Below are positions 35,730-48,774 of a stretch of DNA of 64,000 bases, piece after piece. The DNA is from Schistosoma haematobium (lineage: Eukaryota > Platyhelminthes > Trematoda > Strigeidida > Schistosomatidae): NCBI RefSeq assembly GCF_000699445.3, contig NC_067198.1, positions 7,934,801-7,998,800 on the forward strand, given 5' to 3'. The notes under the pieces were generated by a model. That model made no database searches, was not told the DNA's origin, and saw nothing but the letters and a program-made list of their open reading frames with translations. Every line of letters begins with the position of its first letter. Positions within the stretch are counted from its first letter, which is position 1. Made by a program: the position numbers and the translations under genes.

Positions 35730-35990
35730 GACTGGACAGTGCAAGAAATGCTATTGCCAGCGCCCAGGCTATCAATACCCTGCGAAAGGCAGCAGCACTG
35801 CAGAGTGTGCAAAGAATGGTACAACGAATTTTATACAAATCTAATACCTATGGCTTTCAAACGGTTTAGTAAAAATAGCTGCGTGTCGCTGTGTCAGCGA
35901 TGCTGCAAACAGTTTGCGATCCGAAGCCATTGCAGTAACGAATGCTGTTAAAATAAGTATTAGCAAGCGTAGTCGAGTCACAACAAACCA
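35730..35990 (+). pseudogene. CR1-type ORF1 fragment with PHD-like zinc finger
   Basis: The frame at 35739 gives HCRVCKEWYNEFYTNL, then MAFKRFSKNSC and CQRCCKQ, and a neighbouring frame supplies CQRPGYQYP. The order (CQRPG, C-xx-C-KEWY, helix, C-xx-C) parallels the finger at the start of the CR1 at 21.3 kb (CKRPGC, CDNCKGWF, YNRLSKSD). The residues differ, so this belongs to another CR1-like subfamily. No endonuclease or RT follows. Confidence 0.5.
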
Positions 35991-37739
35991 TCCAGTGTCT
36001 CAGGATATTTCTGGAGTCACCCTGCTAAATGTTTATAGACTAGGTAGCTGAATGAGCCCGAAACAGAATCGAACTAGGCAGCTCAAAGTAGTATCTAGGT
36101 CTTTTAATGGTCCCTTTCATTGATAGATCTAATACCACAGAATGTATATAAAAAAGGAGTCAAGAGTTTATGTCTGTAAGGACTTACCACACGCAAACTG
36201 TACAAAAGGATGAGAAGCTGAAGGAGAGCTAAACCTAAGATTAAATGTTGGCGGAAAAGACCCTAAAATTGTAAAGCTGCACAACTCTGGAACTTGAAGA
36301 CTTCCAGTATATGTATATATATTGTGTAACTTTGATGTTAATTCCCGAAATAGTTTGAAGTCTGTACTCTCGGTTGAAAACCGATCAGTGCCCTGTGAAT
36401 TTGCTTATCATCATTTAACTAAGCAAGCAAAATATTATTCAGGGTCGTTAGATCTGCAACTACGTCACATCTACATTATTCCTGAGGTATATGAAGTTAA
36501 ACAAAAGTACGGTACATCACACGTCCCCATCATTCATCATGGAAACCAATCACTTTCATGCCCCAATTGTGGGATGTGAGTTATTTCTGGAATCAATGTA
36601 AACCAATATTGATGCCGTGTTTCGTATTACTAAGGTTAACACATATAAGCCAGAATACGTTCTCTCAGGTTTTACATCATGAAGGGATGTGGTCAATCGG
36701 TAAGGTTGTGGGTTTCCATGTTTCAAATGTCAAACAGTAGACACATCTCCAAAGGTGGTTTTTCACATTGTCGTGTCTCGCTAATGTTATGACTATTGAG
36801 TTTTACTGCATCACTGTTCAGCTTGGTGTTGGGATTTTTCTCTGTCTGATTTTCAACCTTGCCACTTTAAGTCGTGTTAGTTTCAGTTCTTCAGATTTTT
36901 TAGTGTTATCAGTGACCCTTATAATAAACGCCATTTGGTGTACTTGTATCTTGTGAGTGCAGTTCGAGTCATTTGTCATCGAGTTTCTAAGTTTCTGTAT
37001 TTGAGTAATAAAGGTCTTGTCCAGGTTACTTGAAAATTTGCAAAGTTTTTCTAAAAGTTTCCAACTCATATGATTCATTTTACTCAACTAAGATTGTCAA
37101 GAAATGTATCCAGTGTCATAATGGTGTTAGATCAAAGAGTTCTGTAAACTATCTCAAGGATTGTTTTAGGTTAGCCAGGCAGGCAATCACATCAGAATGC
37201 AGTAGGTTTGCAGTGGTAAATAAATCTCCAAAATAAATGGTTGTTCACGTCTTCAACATTGATGCTGACCTCCTTAATTCCGTTAGACACACCCAGCTGA
37301 AGGCACTCAGTCGAGCGTCCCATCAGTTCACGAGTGTGTGTGCCGTGCTACTCATCTCTTGCAACTTCCAGCCAGCTCAGATGGGACGCTTCTCGCCTTA
37401 TCAATAACCCACCAAACGTATCTTCGAACTCTTTCACTGATGACTTTTGATTCCACTGGTTGGTATCCTTTGATTATAAAGCTGTTAAGGATAAAGACGT
37501 CGTTGAATTCTGAATATCTGTGGCAACTTTAGTGATGATCACAACGTGATCCAGTACATAAAACAATAATCTGAGTTTATTCCTTATTGTGAGACTGTAT
37601 ATTGTTTTGATTCTTATTTTTCCTACATATCGGAATTACACTTTTGTATTCTCAGCTTTTTTAACCCATTTATATACTTTTTGCCTATTATAACGAAGCA
37701 AACACCCAGATAGTCAAAGCTTAAGACTCTAGTGCACCC
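35991..37739. other. Unassigned region
   Basis: Several 60-85 codon frames occur, but none carries a recognisable motif or shows splice signals that would join them into a gene. Nothing else was identified. Confidence 0.45.
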
Positions 37740-38593
37740 ATGTTTCAACACATTCCATTATGGTTTGATAATATCAAAGTCTGGCTCTTCTACTCAGAAG
37801 CTGGCTTCCTCAAGTTCGGAGTGGTAGACTAATGTACGCAATTCCTCGCAGTAATGCAGGTGCTACGACGCGTTTCGACAGGTACGGTACTCTCATTGTG
37901 TTGTCTGTGTTCTATATGTACAGACTGAGTTAAGTAATGTGTCAGTAGTCGAAACTAGAATTCTAACGAACAGAAGAGAAATGAATACAAGGTAAGAGAA
38001 AACTGAAAGCAATCAATATAACATCAGGAATGGAAGAACGATGGAGTTTTAAAGCGATAACTCAAGAAAAATGTGAATGTATTGGAAGTATTTAACGTTT
38101 TGATATTTTGAAAACGCAATGTGAAATTTCGCATGATTGAATAAATTGGTTTACCTTAACCAATAATCTGTTCTTCACAATATGTCAGAACCTTACGATG
38201 CCTGTTAAAGAGATATCCTTAAACGCGTAGATCTGACCAACTGACAAAGGTTAGATCAACGTTTGCGCAACATCAAATCGCCAAACAGCTCAACAATCGA
38301 AATGTTACTACAAATGCCAGAAATCATTGGTCAGCAGACATTTCACGAGGCTCCTTTTAGGAACCTATTCTTATCTGTGCGTCCTCAACAAATGTTAATG
38401 TTTATGGTCTCATTTTAAAATAACTCTGTTAACGAAAGAACCGCATCTGCCGACCGGATTCTGAAGATAACTAGAACGAACAGAGCCGTGTTCGTTTTGC
38501 TAAACAAAGCCTCAAACGACAAAAAACGACGTTGCAGATCTTCGTGATAGTCTCAGTCGTCATCTTCATATTCACGACAACCGCAAACGCCGC
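37740..38593 (+). pseudogene. CsRn1-type gag fragment, plus strand
   Basis: The frames align with the gag of the complete element at 50534-55777 but lie in the opposite orientation. PLWFDNIKVWLFYSEAGF and QFLAVMQ are at 37750-37860, then RDILKRVDL, QRLDQRL and EIIGQQTFHEAPF at 38190-38350. ADRILKITRTNRA follows near 38455. An unrelated ~280 bp (about 37890-38165) splits the first two parts. Stops and frameshifts are common. It ends exactly at the LTR at 38594, which belongs to a minus-strand copy, so two oppositely oriented pieces meet there. Confidence 0.7.
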
Positions 38594-38916
38594 TGAAGAT
38601 GCTACGGGTATTCGGAGTTTGACAACGCTTTAATCAGTAACACCTTCTAATATGAATCGTACCCACCAAGTGAAATCAAAGACAGAAGCGAGGAGGTTCG
38701 AAGATATATTTGACAGGCTATCAATATATTGAAGATCGTCTGATCTAATATGGCTAGCGATTGTAGGGGTTGTTGAGCACGGCGTTCTCACTCGTGATCT
38801 GGTGCGGATGCATGATCGAGCGTCTTTAGCTAGGTGAGTCCATCAAAACTAATGTGGTCATCATCCAATGTCGAAAACTTACAGTTATTTATTTTGGTGA
38901 TTTATTTACCGCTACA
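38594..38916 (-). repeat. 3' LTR of the left CsRn1-type copy
   Basis: It matches the LTRs at 50534-50856 and 55455-55777 over the full 323 bp, but with many more differences than those two show between themselves. Confidence 0.85.
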
Positions 38917-39357
38917 GGTCACTCCCTCCTAGTGGGGTAGTGATGACCCTAAGACGTGGCCAGCCAGAAGTCTAAGCCCAACGAGTTTGTCGTTGGTAAA
39001 CACTCTTCTGATAGCTTGCTAGGTTATGAAGCGTCTGGTCGTCCTTCCGTACTATAAGGGACCATGAAATACAATATAGTAAGAAAATAATGTACAATGA
39101 AAATTTTGGTTCCTTGTAAACCTCATCGTTCTTTTTATCGTCTTTTCCAGCAGTCCTAGAAAAGAAAGAAAGCATATGTAAGTGCACGTCAAAATACACT
39201 CGTACGCGTGTAAAAACACAGAGCGGGCGAAAAAATGGAAAGTAAACTCACGCACATGTAATGGCGTATAAAAAAGGAATTTTCATAATATGATTTTTTT
39301 TGTTTTCTTCAGAAATAAAAATATAAATGTATAAACATAGTAAAATTGTTTTTTTAA

Positions 39358-39860
39358 TTATGTGCCAACCTTGACTCACCTTCCTTCTTGTGAGCTTATT
39401 CCAACTTGTTAAACGACACAACTCATTGTTTTTTATTACTGCATTCTCTTATATGGAGCCTCTGACTTCATTTCATTCTAACAATAAATAATATGAAGTT
39501 CATCTAATTTATTATACCTCTGTCTGTTCTACTACACAATGTTATGCGACGTTTGGCGTTCATGTCCAAGTGCCTTGCTGATCTGTTTCTCTTTTTTCCC
39601 CTTCAAAATCTTGCTCTGAGGCCACAGCTATTAAACCTCTGACGTCTGGAACATACTTGATGTACGCGTCTCCTCAAGGTCACGGTTTAAAGCAAGCGCT
39701 GTACGAGTGTACTTTATAACAACTATAAACTTGATAAGTTGGGAGGCATATTGTGAACCAACAAATGTTGTAATTTATAGATCATGCCTGTAAAAATGGC
39801 GTGTACCTGCACATGCAGACATATATAATTATTATTATTACAAAGGAAAATCGAGAAGAT
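39358..39860. other. ~500 bp block inside the left CsRn1-type copy
   Basis: The right copy runs straight across this point (around 51270-51290). The block has no coding motif and ends with an ATT-type run near 39828-39840. It could be an insertion here or sequence lost from the right copy. Confidence 0.5.
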
Positions 39861-42366
39861 ATAAAATGTCAACTAGTATCGTACGTGCAATAATCGTTCA
39901 AATATTCTGGAAATCTTACTCTTCTTCCAGAACGCGTTGTTTTAAGTTTATTTTCTGATACTGCCGAAGTATCATCGTGCGTATTGGCTGTGTGTTGAGG
40001 TATTATAAGTGAAGGAGTCGTGTCGTGCGATTGTACCGAAGGGAAATCGACGTGAATAGGATTTCCTTCTAAATACGCGATCGATGCTGATGCTATCGTT
40101 GGTTACGTTCTTATCGATTATATAGTACTTGGGTTCGCGTTGAAGAACTTTAAAAAATCCTTCGTATGCTGATTGAAAGGTCGTCGATGCGAGTCTCGAC
40201 GAATGAAAACGTGTGTACTATATCGTAAGTCAGGTTGAACGAAAACATCAGTTGATTGAGGTCGAGTGGAAGCAGGTTTAACTGAACGCATTGCGTTTGT
40301 AAGCCTGTTCGTGTAGGAGGTTAGATCCATGTTCATTGAAGAGGATGAAGGATTCACGAATTCTCCTGGAAGTCGAAGTGTCGTTCCATAAACGAGTTGA
40401 GCCGCAGTGTATCCAATGTCAGCTTTCACTGCATTGCGGATACCTAGTAAGACGAGTGGAAGAGCGTCGGTTCACTGAGAAATGTTTGCAGCTGATAGTG
40501 AAGCTTTTAGTTGTCGGTGAAAGTTTGCTATTAACCTGTTTGCTTGTGAGTGGTAGGCAGTCGTTCGGAAACGAGTGATTCCTAAAAGTGTGGTCAGACG
40601 ACGGAAATGTTCAGATTCAAACTGACGTCCGCAGTCTGTAGTGATGGTTGAAGGGCAGCCGAAGTTTGCCACCCATCGTTCGACGAAGGCGCGGGCCACT
40701 GTTTCAGCAGTGATGTTCTTGATAGGTACTGCTTCTGGTCATCGAGTGAAATGGTCTACGCAGGTTAAGAGATAAGAGTATCCATTTGAATCTGGCAAAG
40801 GTCCCACCAAATCCAGATGAACATGATCGAAACGAGCATCGGGAGTTCTGAAAGAGCTTAAGGGACATTTTATGTGTCTGATAACCTTAAATTTTTGGCA
40901 GCTTACACAGGAGCGTGCCCACTCCCTCACGTCTTTATTCATGCCAGGCCAGCAAAACCGTTCTGCTATAAGCTTGATGGTTGCACGAACACCTGGATGC
41001 GAAAGTTTGTGCAATGTGTTGAAGACATTGCGTCGATAATATTTCGGCACGATTGAACGATTTCAACCTGTAGATGTGTCAAAAAGTAGAGTTTCCTTAC
41101 CTGTTCCAACTGTTTGATGCGTAGTTTGAGGGTTGTAGACGATAACACGTGCTGAAGATCACTGTCTTCTTTTTGAAGCTGGGTAAGTTTCAGAAGGTCG
41201 ATTCCTTGGAAACTGTTCAAGGAAGTTATTCGAGACAAGGTGTCCGCGACTACATTGTTTACTCCAGAAATGTGTTGGATGTCTGAAGTAAACTGCGAAA
41301 TGTAGTCCAGTTGTCGAGACTCACGAGGTGAGTACTTGTCAGAGTAAGAGCTTAACGAAAAGGTAAGCGGTTTACGGTAATTGAAAAGGGTAAATTCACG
41401 GCCTTCGATGTAGTGTTGGAAATGCCATACAGCACAATACATAGCTAGGAGTTCCCTACCGAATGTGCTGTACCTCGATTCGGTGTCTAGCAACCTTCTA
41501 GAGAAAAATGCCAATGGCTGCCAGTAGTTGTTAACCCATTGTTGTAAGACTCCTCCGATTGCCGAGTCGGATGCGTCTACTGCGATGCTAATGGGTGCTC
41601 GGGTGTCCTGATGTGCGAGCATTGTTGCTTTAGCAATCAGTTCCTTAACTGTGGAGAATGCTTTTCGTGCGGTATCGTCCAAATTAATGGATTTCGCATT
41701 CCCACGAAGTTGATCGGTAAGAGGCTTCGTGAGTAATGTGCATTTCGGTATGAATCGTCTATGGAAACTTACGAGGCCGTTGAACGTGCGTAATTGCTTG
41801 ACGGTGGTCGGTTCTGGGTAATCCAGAATGGCCGCCACTTTGGTTCTAAGGGGTCGAATGCCTTGAGCATCGATAGTGTGTCCTAGGAAGTCCAATGAGC
41901 CGGTTCCGATTTGGCAGTTCTGAATGTTAACAGTAATGTCATGTTTCTGTAGTCGGTCGAAAACAAGATTCAGATGCTTGAGATGCGATTCTCTGTCCGG
42001 ACTTGCGATTAGACAGTCATCAACATACGCATGTACGAAGTTAAGACCTCGGAAAACGTCCTTTATGAACCTTTGGAATGTTTGAGCAACGTTTCTTAGA
42101 CTGAAAGGCATTCGCAAAAATTCAGAGTCCGAATGGAGTAATGATGGCGAATTTTGGAATGTCGTCTGTAGACATAGGGAATTGGTCATACGCTTTAACC
42201 AAGTCGATTTTCGAAAAGACAGTTGTACCTTTCAAGGCAGCTGTCAAATCGTGAATGTGAGGCAACGGGTAACGATTGGGGAAGGTTTTCTCATTCAATC
42301 TCCGATAGTCACCAGTTGGACGCCAAACGTTGTTGTTCTTTTTAGGGACAATGTGCAACTTATCCT

Positions 42367-45300
42367 ACTGTTCTTTATCAAAGGCTGTTCTACTTTCTAG
42401 TAAGTTGCTGACCGACACTGGAACACTAATTAAATTAGGGAGTTTGTCAAACGTCATTGTTCCTCATTTTTATATTTCAGGGAGCTACCGTTTAGCCATT
42501 TCGCCTCTCAATTACCACTGCTTCTTACTGTCAGTAGATACTGGGTTATTAACAGCAGTCAGTAAGTTCGTTAGTGTATGAGCTCGGGTTGTGGCTGCCC
42601 TAGTCTCGTATTTGGCTGAACATCTGTTTTACGAGTTTGTAATACTGGTGTGGATGGTTTTATTTATTTTCGTTAGGGGACCTACGCTTACACAGCGGTT
42701 CAACTAGGTATGATTATGATTATCAGGTTTGTTATTGTGGTTTTCTACTGGCAAGGTGAATACGCAGTACACTAGACTCGGACGGTGAACACGAAGGAAC
42801 ATTACAGCGCGTGCCTAGAGTCATCAGTTTCTGTACACTCGCATATTACAATGGCTTTAAATATGTGTAAGATATTGAACTTATTCTCACACATCTTTGC
42901 ACCCTCCAGGTTCAAGCGACCCCTGGTATATGACGGTCCGCCAATCTATTTGTTTCCCCTAATCTCTTCATGCCAACAGCAAGATTTAGTGACGGGCCAC
43001 CGTTACATTGCTGACCTGCTGTCCTACGGTGGATTGATGAATTCTCAAACCTATTCTCAAAGAGAATGTGGATATAACACAGTTTCACTGTTCAAGAGTA
43101 TTCGAACCGAAAGTAACTCAGTCTTCATTCATAAACCGACTGCATTCAAATCAAAATAAACAGCTTTTTAAGGTCGTTGCATATTCTTCATTTACATGAG
43201 CTACTGTAAATCATTATGTGATACTCCAGGGTTTGGTATTAGGATCTTTTCAATTGTTAAGTTATTCAAATGACATTACACGGAATTTTGACTTTTCAGT
43301 ATTAATGTCAAGCTTCGGAAAGTGGGTTGTAACCACTATTGCAAGCCGAAAATTCAGAAGGATCTTTCTGTCTTTGAAGGTTGTATAAACAGTAATAGAT
43401 ATACTTTCAATACTTCAGTGTGAAGCGGTCGTTTTGAAACATAGCGCAAACTGCACATACAACTTGGAAAATCTCCTTATAGAAAAGGTCTTGTGAGCCT
43501 GGTACCCTGTGTTTCAAAATCCGCTGTAGAAGGATAATCAGACTGGATAACGTGCACATAGAAGAATCACAAAATCAGTTCCTGGGCTGGAATGAGATCC
43601 CAAATTGTAAAAAGTTAGTAATATTTGGGGTTGTTCAAAGTAGACTGTCAGTGAGCAAAGGCGAAAACTGTGAGGCTAAGTTTAGCCCTTGCAGTTGTGC
43701 TGTAGATCGTATTTTAATGTCTGAATGACTGAAGTGTTCAGTCTTGAAACAATATGGCATTTCATTTCCCAGGAACGTCCTATTGGTTCATGGTTCGTTT
43801 CATGGTTTGATAGGCTTAATTGTCCATAGTCAGCTACTTTAATTACGATGTCTTTTCAAATGAGACAATAAATACGATACCTCTTTAGTTTAGCATATTT
43901 TATTGTAATATGATTCCGTTTAGGCAACATGATAATGGTACTTGAGGAAATTAATGAAGCACATAAGTTTGATAACTAAAGTTGCTTACATTTTCATTTC
44001 CGTTGGTGCTCTTGAGCGTCAAAACTTGAAGGCGATCAGTATGAGATTCTGCATGCACATTCGTGTAACTAGCTCCAGGAAGCTTAAGTTAAGAGCCTGG
44101 AACTTGTGCAGTACAGGAGGAATCGGGAGGTAGATGTGATAATGTTGTGCTATATTTTTCATATTACCCCTTGCCATAACATATCACCAATTCGTTTCAC
44201 TAATTAATTACACGTAAGACCGTAGGGATGGTATGTAATCTATACGTCTGGCTTCGACCATACTTCAAAATCACTACCTCTAAACAATTCCTCCCGGAGT
44301 TAACACTGATATGTGGATGATCAACTGGCAGCTTTGTTAGGTTATCGGAGAAGAGCAGTTGACTGTCCAAGGAGAGGAGTGTTCTAGGTCTTGATTAAAT
44401 GCAACCGGCTATGAATAAAGATTAAAAACTTCTTACCCTACTGTCAATTTTGTTTTATCGAACGCTAAGTCATCTCGTATATTTTCCCGTGAAATGAGAC
44501 GTGAAATCATCAGAATAGGTAAATGGAAGGAAAAGTATGAGGGCAGTACAATACGTTATTTAGCATATACTATACTTTGCAAAGGTTATAGGAAATGACC
44601 CCATCTTTAACTCATGTATATGAAAATGTAAGTAAACTAGTCTTCCAAATTCTTCTTTGCTTAAAAACTTCAATTTAGTTCGTTTGTTTACTTATTTCAC
44701 GTTCATATATACATGCATTTGTTTTAGTTTCACAACCGCTTCCACTGTTTATAAGTTGCTTGGGTTAAGCCTCGGTTTCAGAAATAAAAACAAAAGACTG
44801 CAACATTGCATTGTCAATGTCAATGAAAACTTTATATGAATGTATACTTAATATTACTTTATTTGTGAAATTGTTTCTGAATAGGTTTGTAAATCTGATT
44901 CTATCTTGATTTGTGAAGTTAACTCTCGTTAGAAATCCATGAAGTACAAGCTCCTTGGCATTGAGCTCACACGTAATAAGTGACAACTAAAAGTGGTGCA
45001 TGTCACAGACCCTGGGCCTTTCACACAATACCATACGAAGCAGATCGGTACGCTTCTAGCCTTCTTACAATCTGTATTAGTCATCATGGCACCTCACGGT
45101 GGTTGGTAGGCGGACATGCGTTATACTTGTCCGAACCATCGCCGCCGGTAAACAAGCCATATTTATAGAGTGCTGTGTTCTAATCTCCCAGTTGTTAACT
45201 CGAATGTCTTATAATTTGCGAGCGATGCCTCAAATACTCCCATGATGGAATACCAGTAACCTAAGGGCACACCACATAGTACGACACATATATAGCTTCT

Positions 45301-46547
45301 TAATTAGAACACGATGACGGTCTCTCTCACCGCGTCAAAATCCACGTCATTGTGTACATAGCAAACAAGTATGTATATACTGAATGTAATATAATGTTTT
45401 CATTTTTATAAAGTCAAACGTATGACATTTAAAAGTTGGAGTAAAATGGTAATATACAGCAAACACACACTGTACGACTTGTCTCAACTGATTACCTGAA
45501 ACATAGAATAAGAGTTTTAGTTGGACAGGTGGATTCAATAAGACTTAGTTTTCTGGTAGGAAGGAAAACTGGACTTACTGAGTTTGAAATGGTTTTAGCA
45601 TATGGTGAACGCTATCGAAACCGACAGTTTTTGAAGACATAATTACCATAGAAATAGTCTAAACGTTATCCAAAAACATAATTCTAATAGAGGAAGGCTG
45701 AAATCTAGGCTGTTACAAGTTACGTTTACTTTGAACTGCCTGTTTCCTTCTCTATAAGCAGATTTTCGTAATAAGGACGGTATTGGAATCAGACAAATCT
45801 CATCAAACAAAGGCCGACAACTGAAACATCTGTCAGATAGTTTTCATTTCTTGGATGATTGTACACCATTCTAGATGAAGCTATCGTGTACCGGATGACA
45901 CCATAGCGCAAAGAAAACATGGCTTGGCGACCAATAAACTTTGGCCTCTAGAGGAGTGAGCATAATAACGGTTATTTACTGCTTCACTCTCCGAAGTCGT
46001 CCATCCGGCTTCGTTTGATGGACAAAAGAACGAACATATACAACATACTTATAGCGTATCCCGGGCGTTTGGTCATTTTACTTGCCTTCACACAGCACGT
46101 AACGCGTCTAAGTCATTTGACGACGTTACATGGTATATATTTGATAACGAGCTTGCTGCAAGAGACTGATAGTGTATCTGACTTGGTTTCATTTTGGTGG
46201 GTCTCGTGAACCTTTCTAACATATCACTGGTTTCCGCAAACGGATATTCCGTATTAGTTTGGCTCAATGACGGAAGAGGTTCATGATGCTATAGAGAATA
46301 ACAAACCGAAAATCGTTTTCTTCCATAGTTCTCGGTAACTTAGTTGCCCTTGCAATTCTCATTGCCATCTTCTGCAATGCCTAATTAACAGAACAATTAA
46401 AGACTTCAATTTCTTAATAAATAGAGCACTCACAAGTAAAAACACTAAACGTGCACTTGAAAGCAGCATGTAAATACTTTTAAGGTTCACCATTATTTTC
46501 TTTACTTTGTTGATGAACATAATGAGTGATATAATGTATTGATATAT
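42367..46547. other. Unassigned region, about 4.2 kb
   Basis: No retroelement protein motif, exon pair or RNA gene was recognised. Open frames up to about 124 codons (42785-43159 plus) lack recognisable domains. The region may be old intergenic DNA. Confidence 0.45.
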
Positions 46548-46633
46548 TAAGGACTAGACAAGCATGACATTGATCACCATCCAGTGATCAATCAATTGTG
46601 ATTACATCTCAGTCCTACAGGAGGTTAGTCACG

Positions 46634-46706
46634 GCTCGGATAGCTCAGTGGTAACGTCTCTGACTGTGAAGCTGGGTGACACGAGATCGAATCCGCCAGG
46701 GAGCAC
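46634..46706 (+). promoter_or_regulatory. tRNA-like pol III promoter head of the SINE
   Basis: GGCTCGGATAGCTCAGTGG carries an A-box-like TAGCTCAGTGG, and GAGATCGAATCCG fits a B box. The segment imitates a tRNA but continues directly into SINE sequence, so it is a promoter head and not a functional tRNA gene. Confidence 0.7.
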
Positions 46707-46724
46707 CAGTTCCCTCAAGATTAC

Positions 46725-46791
46725 AGGTACACCTTGCTGACGAGTGCCAAGTAGCACGAAACCCGGGTCCAGGGTTTCCTGTTGAATACCT
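46725..46791 (+). ncRNA. Hammerhead ribozyme of the SINE, partly decayed
   Basis: CTGACGA is at 46737-46743. Stem II is GTGC/GCAC (46744-46747 with 46754-46757). GAAA is at 46758-46761 and stem III pairs ACCC with GGGT (46761-46764 with 46772-46775). The outer part of stem I is kept (AGGTA 46725-46729 with TACCT 46787-46791). The inner part (CACCTTG against CCTGTTGAA) no longer pairs well, and extra T residues sit where the cleavage-site base should follow GGGT. The core is intact but the cleavage-site flank is damaged, so activity is doubtful. Confidence 0.7.
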
Positions 46792-46943
46792 CCAACTACC
46801 ATTTAAATATCAATACATAGTGCCCGCAGTGTCGAGTCACCTAGGCTGGTGGCCACATTGCAACATGATCGATAGCATTCGATCTGCACTAATAAGGACT
46901 AGACAAGCATGACATTGATCACCACCCAGTGATCAATCAATTG

Positions 46944-47235
46944 TGTGTACCAGTGGTTATTTTACTGCACCTGCTTGTTTAAGTGTACCAAAAACACACA
47001 TTCTCCCGTTGTCCGTGGCCTTGCACGAACTCGTGTGCGCTCAGTAGTCACGCTTGCAAGCTTTGGCACGATCTCAATATTCTATCGATACCACGAGATA
47101 TCCAATGAATAAATCTTCCTACAACCTTTAATTTCCTTCTGATATTTGGTCTACGGATGGATCCAACCTGGTAACTGGAACGTAGCCTTCCTGTAGTGGT
47201 GGTCATAGTCAACCGCGACTCGACGCCACACTACA
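46944..47235 (+). repeat. Divergent LTR fragment of the gypsy-C family
   Basis: It aligns with 30422-30713 of the gypsy-C 3' LTR over the same length (GTACCAGTG start, GGCACGATCT block, CGACTCGACGCCACACTACA end). It is clearly diverged and lacks the first ~63 bp. No internal gypsy-C sequence adjoins it, so it is a solo LTR remnant. Confidence 0.75.
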
Positions 47236-48774
47236 CATGTCCCTCCTTAAGCTATACACTGTGTTTGCTTCGTCTGGGAGAGCATTCTAAATGGAGCCAA
47301 CTCTTGATTATAAAATAAGAGAGCACACCTGGGTGACTGCTCTTTGACGTACAATCATCCGAGGGTTAAGTCGAGCAATGTAGCAAAGATATTCTTGTAA
47401 TATGACCACACTGAGCGGCTTAACATGTTCAATATGCTGCATGACATTATCAGATCACCGCTTATTCTTATGAAGCTTAGAGACGATAATCCCAGGTACC
47501 GAAGTCTATCTTAGCAAGATTTAAGTATTGGATGAGTCACCAACTTGATTGCCAGACTGTGTACTTGGCAAGAGAGATTTATATCCCTTTAAAAAACAAA
47601 GCGCAACAACAATGTGGACTTCAAGGTGAGGCCGCGAGTATGTTATAAATAGTGTTGGGAACAAAGCTGGGATGACCACGCCAATTTATTTGCTCATTCA
47701 GTGGAGAGTTGTATATACCTTGGAAGTATCCCCAGTATAATCCGAATCGGTTTCTAGGCTTTCTGTGGTTAAAAACCTGAGACTACACTTTGAAGAAACA
47801 ATCGGGAGAGAGGTTCCATGGATGGCAAAAGTGCCTTGTGTCATGAAGCTGAAACACAGTTTATTGACCTAATCGTGACTTAAAACACAAATAACAGGAA
47901 ATCCGAATTTAGGTACCAAAGTTTATTCGTAAATTACAGGTGATCAACTCAAATATAGCGTTTTAATGATAACTATAACAATTGCGCAAATAGCCTTCGA
48001 TTTTCAGGTTCCGGAGTGAAGCTTCCAAAATACCAAGCCAATAGCAGAGTGAAACCAAAAATATCTGGGGTCAACGTTATAACCAAAATGTCCAGAGTTT
48101 GAGCAAACCAAATGCACTAAAAACACAGTGAAATTATTAGTGTTCAATATGACAGTTATTATTCAATCAATTACTTTTTGTTCTTCTTTTAAAACCGAGT
48201 GGTTTCTATGGCCTTACCATTCAGGAATCGACATTCCAAGCGCTTTTTACGCTGACATGTAGTCTTAGTTTTAGCCGTTTATCAACTTTATCATCTTTTG
48301 TATGATCAGAGAGCAATATGTCATTCTGGACATTCTTCATCTCATTTTTTATGTCCATTTTGTGGCGTTAATTTCTTTTCATTCGGAGATCAGAGTACCA
48401 CCTTAAGTAATCCGCCCCGGTCTTAATCCAAGTCCTTTTTAGATTACCTATTCCGTAAACCCTTATTAAGGTGACCCCGTTGATACCCTATGTTGTTAAT
48501 TGAATAGGTAACAAGAAAATGTTGATATAGTCCATGAAAATAACAGAAAAGTAAGAAAATTAAAGCTACGGTTAAAAAGTAACAATCTATTCTATAATCC
48601 AAAGATCCACTGAATTCGCATTCAAAAAGATTAGGAAGAATAACTTCACATATAAAGGTAAATCAACAAGTTACATTACAAAAATATGGTAGCGGATGAG
48701 TTTTCATATACATTCATGCAAACTTCCAAAAACGATTATGCAAACAGTTAATCCTTGGCTGTCAACACTTCCGA
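47236..48774. other. Unassigned AT-rich region
   Basis: No gene, repeat family or RNA was recognised. Confidence 0.45.

Larger units (their letters stand above)
38594..42366 (-). mobile_element. CsRn1-type element, 5'-truncated copy (left copy)
   Basis: This minus-strand copy of the family represented at 50534-55777 has its 3' LTR at 38594-38916 (323 bp, same length) and the same purine tract next to it. Pol is present from the RT fingers ([15 protein letters not shown], 42350) through RT, RNase H and integrase to about 40118. The catalytic YVDD is near 42020, and the IN motifs include TTDCGRQFES and HSQANRLIANFH, where the usual catalytic glutamate reads alanine. TGA at 40739-40741 and 40472-40474 are shared with the right copy. 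Gag, protease and the 5' LTR are missing. A ~500 bp block at 39358-39860 is absent from the right copy. Confidence 0.88.
46548..46945 (+). repeat. Hammerhead SINE (Sm-alpha-like), 1.15 tandem units
   Basis: The AAGGACTAGACAAGCATGAC block occurs at 46550 and again at 46893, 343 bp apart, followed both times by GTGATCAATCAATTGTG. One full unit plus the start of the next is therefore present. The unit has a tRNA-like head (46634-46706) and a hammerhead-like segment (46725-46791). Both are hallmarks of the schistosome Sm-alpha family, which is known as tandem and dispersed hammerhead-encoding DNA. This is the best preserved copy in the window. An LTR fragment starts directly at its right end. Confidence 0.8.

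Noticed and set aside
42785..43159. 124-codon plus-strand frame as a gene
   Set aside because: No recognisable domain, signal peptide or splice structure. Composition fits chance in this region.
46634..46706. tRNA gene
   Set aside because: The A- and B-box-like sequences are real, but the segment runs on into a repeated SINE unit and lacks convincing acceptor-stem pairing. It is treated as a SINE promoter head.
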